From assembly GCF_040954645.1 (NCBI RefSeq), contig NC_092812.1, forward strand, positions 5,377,001 to 5,441,000: a stretch of DNA of 64,000 bases. Direction: 5' to 3'. This DNA is from Diabrotica undecimpunctata (taxonomy: Eukaryota > Arthropoda > Insecta > Coleoptera > Chrysomelidae). The translations under genes and the position numbers were made by a program. The notes below the pieces were generated by a model. That model saw nothing but the letters and a program-made list of their open reading frames with translations. It ran no database searches and was not told the DNA's origin. How positions within the stretch are numbered: the first letter of the stretch is position 1; every line of letters begins with the position of its first letter. This document shows positions 19,905-31,803 of this stretch, piece after piece.

Positions 19905-21106
19905 TCGCTTTACCCTATTGAACATGCAATTCGTGAATGGCATCAGAACTTGGAAACTTAAAGAAAATAAAATAGAAGAAACTGGAAATAGCGATCTGCT
20001 AAAAGATCCTTCCAGAATTCTCAATGGGGATGAATCGGGTTTTCGAACTAACCCAGGAACCTCTTTAGTTACAGGTCCCAAAGGATTTAAAGATCTGTAT
20101 CAGGTTTCAGGTAAAGATCAGTGATAAGGAATGTATTAAGGTAATGGTAACATTTACAGGTGGTGGAAATATGATACCTTCTTGCATCATTTATCCCTAT
20201 GAAAGGATACCTGCAGAAGTTAGCAGAAACGTAAGTCCTAGCTGGTTATTAGGCAGATCTAAAAGTGAATGGATGACTTCACAAGTGTTTTATGAATATG
20301 TTACAAACAGTTCGTTGCCGTACCTAAAGGAAAGAAATACCACATTTCCAGTTTAAGACATAGTCGATGGACACAGATCTTTCAAGTTGCTACTTTTTGT
20401 AAGGAAAATATAAATTTTGTATTCATTGCTACCCAATGCCACTCATATTTTACAACCAGCAGACATTTGAGTATTTCAGCCTATTAAAGTTGCTTGGGAG
20501 AAACGTGTTTTTGATTGGTTAAATAAGTGCTTTACAAGCAGCAAACGAAGACATCTTGAAGAATGGTTTCAAGAAATGTGGAATAACAAACCATGCCAAT
20601 TTAATACCGAACATTTACTGTTTCCAGAGTCAATGCTCCCTTATTGACGTGTTCGTTAGTTCCGAAGCAGTGGCGAAAAATGGTGATGGTGATTAGTCGG
20701 CCAAAGAGCTATTTGATGCTTGGTATTAAAACAAAACGACATAATTTTATTCAAGCTAAGCTTACTGCAGAGCCCTCTTTTAGTCATGATAAGGAGTCAG
20801 ACGCTCTTACAAAAGACATATTTAGAAATTACACCAACTCATAATGAACATAATGAACTAATTATTGCCCAGGTGAATTCTGCATCTGATGAAAAGGAGT
20901 CAGATGATCTTACAAAAGACTTCAATTTAGAAATCACTCCACCTCAAAATGAACATATTGACTTAAGTATGTCCCAGGTGAATTTCGAATCATCTTTTAA
21001 TGAAAATGAACGGAATACTAGTATCCAGACATTACTTGAAAAACAAAAACAGCAAAGTAAAGAAAACAATCCACAGTCAAAGTCTACATTACAAAAACGA
21101 GAATAA
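19905..21106 (+). pseudogene. pogo/DDE_1-type transposase
   Basis: Plus-strand segments of a pogo-group transposase. They include WKLKENKIE, then DPSRILNGDESGFRTNPG (first catalytic Asp region, 'ADESGF'-like), VTFTGGGNMIPSCIIYPYERIPA, SWLLGRSKSEWMTSQVFYEYVTNSSLPYL, DGHRS (the D-H region), and LLPNATHILQPADI with the normal final Asp block. A C-terminal Ser/Glu-rich tail (to 21106, ending SKSTLQKRE) follows. A frameshift near 20110 and stops near 20354, 20390 and 20640 inactivate it. The N-terminal HTH/CENP-B-like region is missing or overlaid by the Jockey insertion on the left. No clear TIRs were found. Confidence 0.82.
20791..20995 (+). repeat. ~105-bp tandem duplication in the transposase tail
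   Basis: Two units beginning GAGTCAGA(C/T)G and running through CTTACAAAAGAC, TTTAGAAAT-ACACC, AATGAACAT and CCCAGGTGAATT lie head to tail (units start near 20791 and 20897). Both encode ESD.LTKD...EITP..NEH..L...QVN. Confidence 0.75.
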
Positions 21107-21109
21107 ATA

Positions 21110-22360
21110 TAGATAAATATCAAAAATTCAAAATATGATATACCTAAATGAATATCAGCGAAGACGCGCAGTTCAATTCAGTATTCAGTACATTACTATG
21201 TAAGCAATGTATGTAACGAGGCTCGATAAAATGTAAATTTTCGATAAAATGTGCTCGATGTTGGGTGATTAACGGTTCCAATAAGAAAATATTAAAGAAA
21301 GTCTATCTCCAGCCGAGGACACAAATAACTAATAATGAAGGTAAACATGTCTTTCCTGCTGATATTCTCATTGTTTATACTATATACAATATTTGATTAA
21401 ATTTTACAAGTTGTGGAAAAAAAATTGATAAAGCACAATATATCATAAATATTATTTAGAACACAGGCGTAGTATATCTTACTTAAATTGGTCCGTGTAG
21501 TTATGCAATACAGAGAGAAACTCAGTTTGTGCCCGAAATTAAATTGAGCTGGATGGTCAATCTGAAAATGTTTGCATATTCTAATTCAAGTATCCAGGTA
21601 CAAATTTTCCGAGTATTGCGACAAATTTAATGATTTCATTAACCCTATAAGACAAGTTTAAATAGAACTTTGTATGAGTCGTTATGACGACGAAACAACT
21701 ATATACTCGATTGAAATATTGGTGATTCAAAACTATAAAATATTGGTTATTACAAGTAAATAGTACAACTAGTGTTATAAATATAGTGTGTTTCACGTAG
21801 ACCGCAAATTTGACTTATCTGTGAAAATAATAGAACGTTAAGTCTGAAAATTTGCACCTCTGCATATTTTAAATAAATTAAACTTCATAAATACTGCCTT
21901 TATATGTAGGTTGGTTCTCGTTGTAATCTTTGCTTATGTTTTTCGTTCGATTGTGCTTTTTTTTTAAGTTTTAAAAACGGAGTTTATGTCTTTGTCTCTA
22001 CTTCCACCAGATAAAAAAACCGCTAGCGAAAGGCTTGGTAGGAATATCAAAGAATATAGATCGAATTTAAATTAGAACAAATATGAAAAGTAAAGGAAGA
22101 CTCATGAAATAAATTTACTAATAAAAAACCAGAATATCCAGAATGAATTAGAGGAAGCATGTGGTATGTAGTGTAATGAAAAAATTCGACTAGAAGGTTA
22201 ACTCTATAAGTCCACCATAAATGCTGGTATGATCTACAATATTTGATGTTTGCTGGTTAAGAATAATGATAAATAAATCTTAATAAATAAAGTAGAAAAG
22301 GCTAGAGTTGTTATACACAAGGATAAAATAATCACTAATGGGAACTATGGGAGAGTAGTA
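21110..22360. other. No gene seen
   Basis: AT-rich non-coding sequence. Short ORFs such as 21581-21796 show no motif. Confidence 0.5.
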
Positions 22361-22550
<190 letters not shown>

Positions 22551-22963
22551 CATCTTCTTCTTCTCGTGCCACTCCTGGCGGAGATTGGAAATCATCATGG
22601 CCACTGCGACTTTGTTAGCAGCGCGCCTAAAAAGTTCAATCGAACTACACCCGAACCATTCACGTAGATTACGAAGCCACGATATTTTTCTTCTTCCCAC
22701 ACTTCTTTTGCCCTTAATTTTGCCCTGTATGATATTTCTTAAAAGTTCGTACTTTTCACCTCTCACAATGTGCCCCAAGTATTCCATCTTTCTAGTTTTT
22801 ATCTCATTTAGAATTTCGCATCTCTTGTCTAAAGTTTGGAGTACTTGCGTGTTAGTGACGCGGTCCATCCATGATATTCTGAGAATGCGCCTATAGCACC
22901 ACATCTCGAATGCTTCGATGTTTTTTGTGGTCAACTGTTTTAGTGTCCAAGCCTCTACTCCTC

Positions 22964-22966
<3 letters not shown>
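22551..22966 (-). mobile_element. 5'-truncated RTE (copy 3) inside a (TA)n tract
   Basis: The minus strand reads [99 protein letters not shown]: the C-terminal ~140 residues of an RTE polyprotein in one open frame. The tail GGCACGAGAAGAAGAAG matches the other RTE copies. (TA)n lies on both sides (22363-22550 and 22967-23046), so it probably inserted into a TA repeat. The TSD cannot be delimited there. Confidence 0.9.
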
Positions 22967-23043
<77 letters not shown>

Positions 23044-23046
23044 TAT
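22967..23046. repeat. (TA)n microsatellite, ~80 bp
   Basis: The other side of the TA tract interrupted by the RTE fragment. Confidence 0.95.
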
Positions 23047-23069
23047 TAGTAAACGTTGGTTGGTTCGTC

Positions 23070-25103
23070 ATAAGGACAATGTATTAATTCTTTCTCTTTA
23101 CCGATATCGTTCTCTCTTTATAGCGATGACTTTTCAGCGTTCAATAGTCGATGACAAATGTGGTATTGTATTTAAATTTCAGACTACCTGAGTCACGAGT
23201 GGCAAGGTCATTGTCCAGCGGTTGTTTTGATTTGCGCTTACGGAATGCGGCCACCCATTCTACTCATTCTTATCAGAGGGTTAAGTGACTCGCTTTTATT
23301 GTTCGAGCGGCGTGCCTAACTGTTATAACACAAATGTTGTCATCCATTGACGACTTTTCATTTCCAGTTTGAGTTATGTCTCAGTGTGTCAACAGTCAAC
23401 ATGTTTTTGAAAAAGCGTAAAGTGCTCTCGGTGGAGGAAAAGTTATCCATAACTCGAGCAATAGAGAAAGGTGAAAAGCAATCGGATGTCGTTCGCCGTA
23501 TGGGGCTGTCCCAGTCAACTGTGGCTACGATATGAAAGGACAGATGGAGGGTGGTGGCAGGAAGAAGTTTCGGAAACCTTAGCACGAAGATTTAGATAGC
23601 GCTCTGCTTCAGTGGCTCCAGCAACAGCGTATGAACCATATTTAACTTTCTGGGCCTGTTGTTAGGACAAAAGCTGAGTTTTTTGCAACTAAGCTTGTAA
23701 TTGAGAATTTCAAGGCATCTGAGGGTTGACTGAGCAAGTAGAAGCTGCGACACAAGATCAACTACGGGCAAATCAGCGGAGAAGCTCGCGATGTTAACAA
23801 AAAACGGATGATTGGCTAGAAAACGTGTGGCCTGAACTGAAGGCACGATATGTGTCATTTTCAATGCTGATGAGACTGAATTGTTTTATAAAATGACACC
23901 AAACAGAGCTTTAAAATTGAAATCGGAAAAGTGCGTTAGTGGAAAGCTCTCTAAGGAACGCATTACAGTTTTAATGGCCGCTAACATGGCAGGTTCTGTG
24001 AAGCGAAAATTGTTAGTGATAGGGAAGTCGAAAAACCCACTTTGCTTTAAAAACATAAAAAATCTACCGGTGACCTATAAAGCAAACAAGAGTGCGTGGA
24101 TAACTTCGGAAATTTTTGAAGAAGCGATAAGAAAGTGGGATATCGAGCTTAAAGGGAAAATTTTTTTCTGCTTATGGACAATTGTTCAAAGCATTGAACT
24201 TTGTTTTCTGTCAGCAAACACAACAAGTATCCTTCAGCCCATGGACCAAAGTGTCATCAAGAGTTTGAAAAGCCTTTACAGGAGAAGACTTTTGATGGAA
24301 TTGATTGAGAACAATGGCGATCTTAAACTAAACATTCTTGAAGCCATCCTAATGATTAGTAAATCCTGGGACGAGGTGACGAGCAATACAATAAAACATT
24401 CCTTTAAACACGCAAGGTGGCTGGAAGATTAAGGGTTGACTGATGATGAAGATGAACTGCCATTAGATGTTTGGACCCGACAGTTTGAACTTACTATCAC
24501 CTAAGGACCGAAAGAGCTAACAGATTTTGAAGAAGTTGATGAAAATGTAGCTAAAACATCTGGACTTTCTGACAAGAACATCCTACAAGCAGTTCGTGTA
24601 GAAGAAGAAGAAAACGGTGACCCAGAAGTGAAAGCAGAGCCAGAATCAGCGCTGACTCCTCAGTACTGCATCGATTCTTCATCCACCAGAAAGGCGATAT
24701 GAGTGCTGTGGAAGAGTCTATGCGTCTTCAGGACAAAGTCAGGTCAGTTCTGTGAAAAAGGAAAAGGAAACAGATCAAGGTGACAGACTTTTTTGGTAAT
24801 GTAGTCTAAATATATTTTACAGTAGCATATTATTTTTTTATTGTACAGTAGACATGTTTTAATTGTAGTCTTTTTTTTATACTGTATTGCTTATATTATT
24901 CCTTAATAAATCTATGTGGTGTACAATACAGTGTTAATTCATTTATATTCGTTTTGATAATTTTTTTAAATTAAAATAGGTTATTTAGTACAGTATTTTT
25001 AATATTACAGTAACGAATTTTATCTCTCTGATGTATAACAATCTCTCCTTATAACGATGAAAATTCCCGGTCCCTTGCATATCGTTATATAGAGAGAGGA
25101 CTG
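23070..25103 (+). mobile_element. Tigger/pogo-type DNA transposon
   Basis: The right end is CAGTCCTCTCTCTATATAAC (reverse strand, ending 25103) followed by TA, the classic Tigger terminus. The right TIR region extends to about 25010 and contains an inner imperfect palindrome (TATAACGAT/ATCGTTATA). A related but diverged phrase (CTCTTTACCGATATCGTTC and following bases, ~23095-23145) marks the left side. Its outermost bases are not recognisable next to the (TA)n tract. The transposase pseudogene lies between. Confidence 0.72.
23401..24790 (+). pseudogene. Tigger-type transposase, frameshifted
   Basis: Starts MFLKKRKVLSVEEKLSITRA, then EKGEKQSDVVRRMGLSQSTVATI: the CENP-B/Psq-type N-terminal HTH. 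After a stop, LDSALLQWLQQQR and KAEFFATKL readings (second HTH) are followed by an Asp-Glu-Thr phrase. Next comes the open frame 23881-24432 (FYKMTPNRALKLKSEKCVSGKLSKERITVLMAANM, KRKLLVIGKSKNPLCF, AWITSEIFEEAIRKWD). The second-Asp region LLMDNCSKH is readable in a neighbouring frame near 24170, showing a small deletion or frameshift. SANTTSILQPMDQSVIKSLK gives the third Asp block. A C-terminal acidic tail runs to about 24790. Not functional. Confidence 0.85.
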
Positions 25104-25209
25104 TATATATATCGACACCATGCTGAAGAAGAGTGTTACAACTCCAAATTCTGTTTTTGAGATTTAAGTATGCAGTAATCAACCGAAAAAGTGGTCTACT
25201 TTTCTAAGA

Positions 25210-25905
25210 AAAATGATTATTTATTTATTTACTCCACAACAAACACATTTTACAGAATACAATGTAATTACAAGTAGAGATTTTGACATTAGATATACCT
25301 ACATGCTAAGATAAAGTGATCAAAGCGGATAGAAAGCTAGATTTAATTACTTTGGTGTTAGTGTTGAAGATATCTATGTCGCTATTTTTTTTTTAGTATT
25401 ATATTGCACTGCCTCATCATGTTGTTTTTGGGCGAGCAGTCTGTCTCACAAATCAAAAAAATCAGCCCTCTATGACTTAATCTTAGGTACCAAGAACTTT
25501 ATATAGTTGATCAAGAATAAGTCTTTATATTTTAAGTTATTCACAATATAATATACAAGTAGCATTGCTTGCATTTTCCGTCTCTGTTCCATTGTTACAA
25601 ATTTGAAAGTTTCAAGCATACTCCGGTAAGACACCAAGTGTGGACAAGAATTATATTTTCTAACTTATAGATATCTTAAAAACCTTTTTTGTACCATTTC
25701 AATTAAATCTATATTTACTTTTGCATGGGGTACCCAAACTACAGAAGCATACTCAAGATGTGGTCTTACCAAGGAATTATATCGTTTAATTATGCTATCT
25801 ATCATCTTAAAATGTTTGGTGTTTCTAATTATAAATCCTAACATCCTAAAAGCCTTATTAGTAGCAATGTGATAGTGATCATTGAAGTGCAAGCTTTGCT
25901 GGAAA
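25210..25905 (-). mobile_element. Non-LTR 3' fragment (CR1/Jockey-type RT thumb)
   Basis: The open segment 25892-25665 reads MHFNDHYHIATNKAFRMLGFIIRNTKHF, IDSIIKRYNSLVRPHLEYASVVWVPH, and DLIEMVQKRFLRYL. This is the conserved region downstream of RT motif 7 (LGFI.R, LVRP.LEYAS.VW.P, VQ.RF.R). The remainder to about 25230 is broken. The 3' end on the minus strand runs into a (TAAA)n-like tail near 25215-25232. Upstream RT is missing by truncation. Clade assignment between CR1-like and BS/Jockey-like is uncertain. Confidence 0.72.
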
Positions 25906-25984
25906 TTCGCACAAAATCTTTACACACGGATTTTCTGGGCAATTCAGGCAAAGGGTTCATATTTTAAAAATATAGATATCTGTC

Positions 25985-26325
25985 AATTGTCAACCCCCTT
26001 TCTTTTAGCACCTTAACTCCTAAATAATAAATAGGGAATATATCATGTGTGGCATATTGTTAGTAGGTATTTCGCTGGAGAATTGCATTTTTTTTTTCAA
26101 TATTAACTCTATGCTAGTGAAAAAGTATCAGTTTATTGAAAGTGTTATAGCTCTTAAGAACTAAACCTAACGCTTATGTTTTGTATTGTCAATTTCGGAT
26201 GTCAAATACTATACTAAAAATAAATTTGCAACATTAATAGGAAACTTTATTAAATGTAATATAAACAAAATGAACTATTCATAAAATAATTACTTCATAA
26301 TTGAAAACAGTTTACTCAATAACTA
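25985..26325. other. No gene seen
   Basis: AT-rich spacer between the RT fragment and the DDE_3 transposase fragment. Confidence 0.5.
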
Positions 26326-26329
26326 TAAT

Positions 26330-27215
26330 TATTTAATTAAATGTTCAAAATGACATCTACCACCGTCCATATAATTACGAAGTCGCTGATCGAAATTACG
26401 ATGAACATAACAATTTTGAAGTATTTTAGGGGTTATTAGACTACATCCATGTACTACTTGTTGTCTTAGTTTTTGCAATGAAGCAGAAGTAGTATTATAA
26501 ATTTTACTTTTTCAATAACTCAAAGAAAGTCCAGGCGAAAAGTCCCTGCAGGCCATTTAATAAAACCTCTTCGTCCAGTACATTGTGAAGGAAACCGTTT
26601 ATAAAGGCAGCGCCTAGCGTTTATGCTATAATGTGGAGTTGCACCGTCTTGAACGAAAAGCAAACCAAAGAAAAGCAAACTTGTAAGTACCTGTTATAAT
26701 TTTCAAATATATTTGTCAAAATGGAATTAACTGTGTCCTCTAATAATTCTAGATTATATGCATCACCGTTCAAATTTTGTTGCAATAAGAATTATCCACA
26801 ATACATTCCCCATAAGTTTCTACCCATCCATTTAATTTCAATGGCTGTTGGGTATGTGTTCCGTGCAAACTCTAGGATTCTCATGCAAAAAAAAGAACAT
26901 TTATCCTTAAACCAAATGATAAATAGAAAGTTTTAATTACTATTTATTTTCTTAGTCATAATCTCACAAAACTGTAGTCGCCTGTCTGGATCATGTTCAT
27001 TTATTTCCTATACCAAGTGCAATTTGTAATATTGTTCAGTACTCATTAGACAGTAGTGCGCGAAAACCAAATTCTTGAGCTATTTTTTGTTGTCTTCCCC
27101 TTCCACAATTTCTATTTTCAAAAAATATGAAGATAATTTTAACGCGCTCTGAGATAGAATGGATCATTTCAAACGATTTTAAAAAATACTTATTTAATAT
27201 CGCTGTTAACCGCTG
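26330..27215 (-). pseudogene. Tc1/mariner-superfamily transposase (DUF4817/DDE_3 type), decayed
   Basis: The minus strand starts near 27180 with MIHSISERVKIIFIFFENRNCGR (N-terminal HTH). It passes through NLELLEDTVNSILTNIFENYNRYLQ near 26700-26760. It reaches LFVQDGATPHYSINARRCL and GRRGFIKWPAGTFRLDFL near 26490-26660, the second Asp (QDGA..H) and third Asp (RSPDLTPLDFF-like) blocks. It ends with MDGGRCHFEHLI near 26345-26370. Frames change repeatedly. Catalytic residues are partly mutated (SPD replaced by TFR). It belongs to the same broad superfamily as the element at 35689-36959. TIRs were not found with confidence. Confidence 0.72.
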
Positions 27216-27219
27216 GCAA

Positions 27220-28570
27220 TAACAGTTCAAATAACTAAACTTTCTGCACATTTTTTCAATGTAGTTTTTGACATGACCGAAAAAATGTGTCATTAGCGCT
27301 AGCCAAACCCACGTTAAGTTTAGTTTTAGGAGCTGTAACATTTTTAATAAATAGATAATTGTTCACAAGAACAGAGCTTATGTGAAAAGAAAAATCATAG
27401 ATACCTGAGTTATCCAGCTAAATACCTGTCTAATGGTGTGTCATACATGGTCTATTCTGTATTTAAAATTGTGGGTTTTTGATACTCAAAGGGAGGGAAT
27501 TGATAAATGAAAGGTGTCTATATAGTTAAAAGATGACCCCCCTTGGAACAAAAATCAATCTGTTTCAGCATTTTTACAAATTCAATGAATCTTAATTTGC
27601 AAAATATCATGGTGGACTCTTTTAAGTGGCCAACCCTGTATATAAAGTTAGGAACGCACACATGTTGGAGTTTTAGTCTATTTTATAGTGGTTTTTAAGA
27701 GTATCATTCAATACCGATTTATTATAACCAATAACTTGTGATAATTTGTATTTTGGAAGAAGCGTTTTTAAAAAAGTGTGTCTTTGTCTATGAAACAGAA
27801 TTTCTTAAATCCAGATTCTAGAAAAGATTTTGCAAAATTAAAAGGAGTATACCCAATTGTTTTTAATTTAAATAAATAAATTGGCACTAACACAAAATCT
27901 AATTTATAAATGTCTTAAATCATAAACTATAACTTCGAAAATTTTTTAGGACATCTTAATAATCCCATATATGTTCTACCAGTGTTTTCGAAGCGAACCT
28001 CCATTTTCATGTCATTTAACCTTCTAGACGATTAATCATTAGATAAATGATCCAGAGAAAAATATAACAACCAAACTGTGGAAAAACCGTATGATAATAA
28101 CAGATTTATCACTTTTTCACACACAATTCTTTTTGCGCTTCGATCCAGATGAAAAACTTGGAATTTTTCATAATTTCGCCATATTATAGACAAATATTGG
28201 ACTACAAAACATACAGTGGTGTAAGATTTTATGTTTTAAATTTAACTGAAATAACCAGAACGAAAAAGAAAAGCTTAAAAATATTTCAATAGAAATGGAG
28301 CAAAATCGACAGAAGCAACATCAGTACTGAGGTTCGGCTTAAAATGAATGATTTTAACAATACTAACAATCAAAAATACACCAGCAGCGTTGTATCACAA
28401 GCTAGTAAATGTTTTATTACTGGACATGGAAGGCAAGAAAAAATCACCATGTATTCTTTCCTATTATCATCTAATGCGGTTACTTTAGATAAAAATATAA
28501 GCTTTAGCCAGCAGCAGAGTTTAAATGGTCATACACATATGGTATATATATATATATATAATAGCTTTAC
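27220..28570. other. No gene seen
   Basis: Non-coding. 27610-27650 contains a phrase like the ends of IS630/Tc1-type elements (GTGGCCAACCCTGTA in the plus reading AAGTGGCCAACCCTGTA), possibly the outer end of the transposon whose remnant lies at 26330-27215. A short (TA)n lies at 28543-28562. Confidence 0.4.
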
Positions 28571-28571
28571 G

Positions 28572-28608
28572 GAGTTTCTTGAACCATACGATATTTAATA
28601 TAAAATTA
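28572..28608 (+). repeat. 37-bp direct repeat, left copy (likely TSD)
   Basis: Starts GAGTTTCTTGAACCATAC and ends AATATAAAATTA. It matches 29791-29827 at 36 of 37 positions. It brackets the non-LTR fragment at 28609-29790. Confidence 0.8.
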
Positions 28609-28687
28609 GTAGGAAGATTTTGCGTAGACGCCGTATTTGTACTAAGACAAATCACAGAAAAGGCCATTAAGTACAGTAAACCAGCAC

Positions 28688-28746
28688 GTGTATGTTTGAT
28701 AGGCCTGACAAATCCTCAAATGTATGTTTGATGGACCTGACAAATG
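28688..28746 (+). repeat. Short tandem duplication within the non-LTR fragment
   Basis: TGTATGTTTGATAGGCCTGA near 28689 recurs as TGTATGTTTGATGGACCTGA near 28721, each followed by CAAAT. The duplication disrupts the RT FID-KAFD block. Confidence 0.7.
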
Positions 28747-29695
28747 ATAGACTTGATCGTATCCAAGTGAAAGACGTCTTACACCTACTGTATAAAAGAA
28801 ACATACTAATCAATATTATACAAACCATCGAAAATATCTACTTCTATAATCAAATAAAGGCAAAGATAAATGGAAAACCAACACAGTATATATCAGTACA
28901 AAGCGGAGTCAGACAGGGTGAGCCCACTTCTCTTTAATATAAAAATGGAAATAATACAAGCAGTACGTAAAGGTCATGGCTACAGAATGGGGAACAAAGA
29001 AATCCAAATATGATGTTATGCAGACCACGACGGATTAATCGCTGAGACAAAAGACAAGCTCCAAAGATTAACACACATCTTCAATACAATAGCCAAGAAA
29101 TACAATATAATAATATCAGCAGAAAAAACCAAATGTATGACATCTAAATACCCACTATGATGTGAAATCAAAATTGATGGGAAAATAATAAAGCAGGAAG
29201 CATGGTTTAGATATCTGGGAATAGATATAACTAGTTAGGGAAATGTTGAAGAAGAAGTCTGACAACAAAGCTTAAAAGCAAGTAAAGCGGCGGGATCTCT
29301 TAATGACACAATCTTAAAGAACAAACACCTAAAACAAGACACAAAAACAAGAATCTATGAAGCCGAAATTAGACCTATATTAACATACACGGCGAAGACA
29401 AGACCTGACAAATCTAAAACGAGATGACTACTAGAAACAACAGAGATAAAAATACTCCGACAAATATCAGGGAAAAGTCTGTTGGATAGGGAGAGAAGAG
29501 AAAATATAAGAAGAGCATACAATATAGAAGACATAAGTGGATGGGTGACAAAACGGAAATAGGAGTGAAACGAACACATTAGTCGAATATCAGATGATAT
29601 GATATTACGAATAGCATGAGATAAGTCAACAAATGGACGAAGAAGTATTGGCAGACCAAGAAAAATATGGTGCGACAATTTAAACAATTTAGGAC

Positions 29696-29734
29696 GTTTA
29701 TATTGAAGAAGAAACTGGCTTCTTCAATATAAAC
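29696..29734. repeat. Perfect 16-bp inverted repeat (hairpin)
   Basis: GTTTATATTGAAGAAG (29696-29711), a 7-base loop, then CTTCTTCAATATAAAC (29719-29734). It lies at the end of the non-LTR coding region, near where its stop codon falls. Confidence 0.9.
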
Positions 29735-29790
29735 TACTACTACAGCCTAAAGTACCAAAGCCTACATACAAGAAGAAAGAAGAAGGAGAA

Positions 29791-29827
29791 GAGTTTCTTG
29801 AACCATACTATATTTAATATAAAATTA
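29791..29827 (+). repeat. 37-bp direct repeat, right copy
   Basis: Matches 28572-28608 with a single mismatch (T for G at the 19th base). Confidence 0.8.
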
Positions 29828-30360
29828 ATTTTTCTTAAGTTTAGGTTTAATAAGTAATACTACCTTTGGAACTAGATTTTATTGCCGATTGAAATCAACG
29901 TTTTGGTAGTAAACCCTTACCTTTGTCAAGATTCTTAAATGTACAAGATTAGTAACAAAACGTTATCCTAAAATATATAAAAAAACTTACCAAAACGTAA
30001 AACGGGACACTGACATTAATCAATTGATAGAAGTAAAAATTGATATCCCTGGGTTAATGCGTTTCGCAAAATATTTAAACAGAAGGGCAAAACATGGCAT
30101 AAAACAACAGAAATAGTAAATATTTTTCTTCTTCTGGTGCTCATTCCACTAATGAAGGTTTGGTATAACCATTAAATATTTGTCTTATCTTCTCCTTTTT
30201 TTTAAAGCATCTGCGTGTTTAACAGGGTCCATTCGCGAATGGTTTCAACCAGGATATTTCTAGTCGAATGGTGAATAGCCGGACGAATTGCAAACATTTT
30301 GTGAATAGTACATAAACATAATTTATATCCCTAAAACCTACTGGTACAAAGGATTGGCCG
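29828..30360. other. No gene seen
   Basis: Non-coding sequence before the RTE leader. Nothing recognisable. Confidence 0.5.
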
Positions 30361-31793
30361 GGTAGAAGTACGGCTGATAGTGGACGTGATGTTATGTCGA
30401 TTTAACATATATTATCTTATTCAAAAAATGGTTCCTAAGGGAAGTAATTGCCGAAATAAGCAATCCTCCACTTAATGACCAACAACTTCGGGTGGAAGAG
30501 TCGGTAAGTGGAAGGGCACCTTCTTGTCCTAGAAATAAAAAATCGTTTCTAAAGGCGGACGAACTAGACATGGTCAACGGCGTGGAGATGCATAAGGCAA
30601 CGGGAAACCAATGCATTAAAGGCTCATAGAGGAGCCCTAGTTAATCATCATGACTAACAATGCAACCAAACACTCTACTGATCATGAAACTCGGAAAACA
30701 AGATCCGGTAGAGGAGGAAACTCACAAGACTGCAAGGCCTTCCCGGTCGTCAACATGCGAAAACCTTGCAAAGTAGCGACATGTAATGTTCGAAATCTAC
30801 ATCAAGCTGTAAAATTACATATTGCCGTTAAAGAAACGGAAAGAATGAATATAGATATTTTAGGAATCATAGATGTCCAATGGCCCGATTCAGGAAAGAT
30901 AAAAATCAACAATAAAACAATATATTATTCAGGAAGTCAAGAGGGTTCACACAGATATCATGTCGGGATAATATTAAGCAAAAACATTGATAAGGCTGTA
31001 ATAAATTTCACTCCATACTGCAACAGAATTATTATACTCTTACAATTAAACCAGAATAAACTCAAAATAAACAGCCTACAAGTTTATGCTCCAAATGCGA
31101 AAAAACCAGAAAGCGATAATGAAATTTTCTGCGAAGACCTAGACAACATTTTAAAATTCATTAAAACGCAAGATGTAACAATTATAATGGGAGACGCAAA
31201 GGTTGGGAAATAAAAAGTAGAAGAATGTACAGGAGGATATGGTCTGGGCAACAGAAACGAAAGGGGTGACAGGCTGATCGAATTTTGCCAAAACAATAAT
31301 TTTGTTATAGCTAATACATTATTGAAAATGCCAAAGAGAAGACTATATACCTGGAAGTCACCAGCAGATCAAGAAGACAGAACTTAAAGAAACCAAATAG
31401 ACTATGTATTAGTTAGACAAAGATATAGGAACGCAATTATATCCGCAAAAGCCTATCCAAGTGCCGACATAGGATCAGATCACAATCCAGTAGTGACCAA
31501 AATTAGGCTCAAAATGAAAATAATAAAACGAAGAACAACAAATGCAAACATCGATACATGTAAATTAAGGAACCCACACATAAGGCAACGCATGGCAGAT
31601 GAAATCAACAACGGATTAATGAATGTTAAAAAACAAATTCTACAAAATACTGAGACGGATAAAAAATGGTTATTAATAAAGACAGAAATAGATAAAAGTC
31701 AAAATGAAATTCTAATACCAACCAGATATAATAAGAAGCAATGTATGACGGAAGAAATTTTAGATTTAATGGAAGAAAGACGTCAATATAAAA

Positions 31794-31803
31794 AAAATAT
31801 AAT
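31794..31803 (+). repeat. Target-site duplication AAAATATAAT, left copy
   Basis: Repeated at 33209-33218 across the nested insertion. Confidence 0.8.

Larger units (their letters stand above)
28609..29790 (+). mobile_element. 5'-truncated non-LTR retrotransposon with long TSD
   Basis: The plus strand reads DAVFVLRQITEKAIKYSKPA, DRIQVKDVLHLLYKRNILINIIQTIENIYF, INGKPTQYISVQSGVRQGEPTS, CYADHDGLIAETKDKLQRL, FRYLGIDITS, SLKASKAAGSLNDTI, LKQDTKTRIYKAEIRPILTY, ETTEIKILRQISGKSLLDRERRENIR and ending GRRSIGRPRKIWCDNL. The RT active site is YADH rather than YADD, and several frames are needed. The 3' tail is GAA-rich (29775-29790). The C-terminal 'GRPRK-W-DNL' module is common to insect endonuclease-RT LINEs related to RTE/CR1. 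I leave the clade open. Confidence 0.82.
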
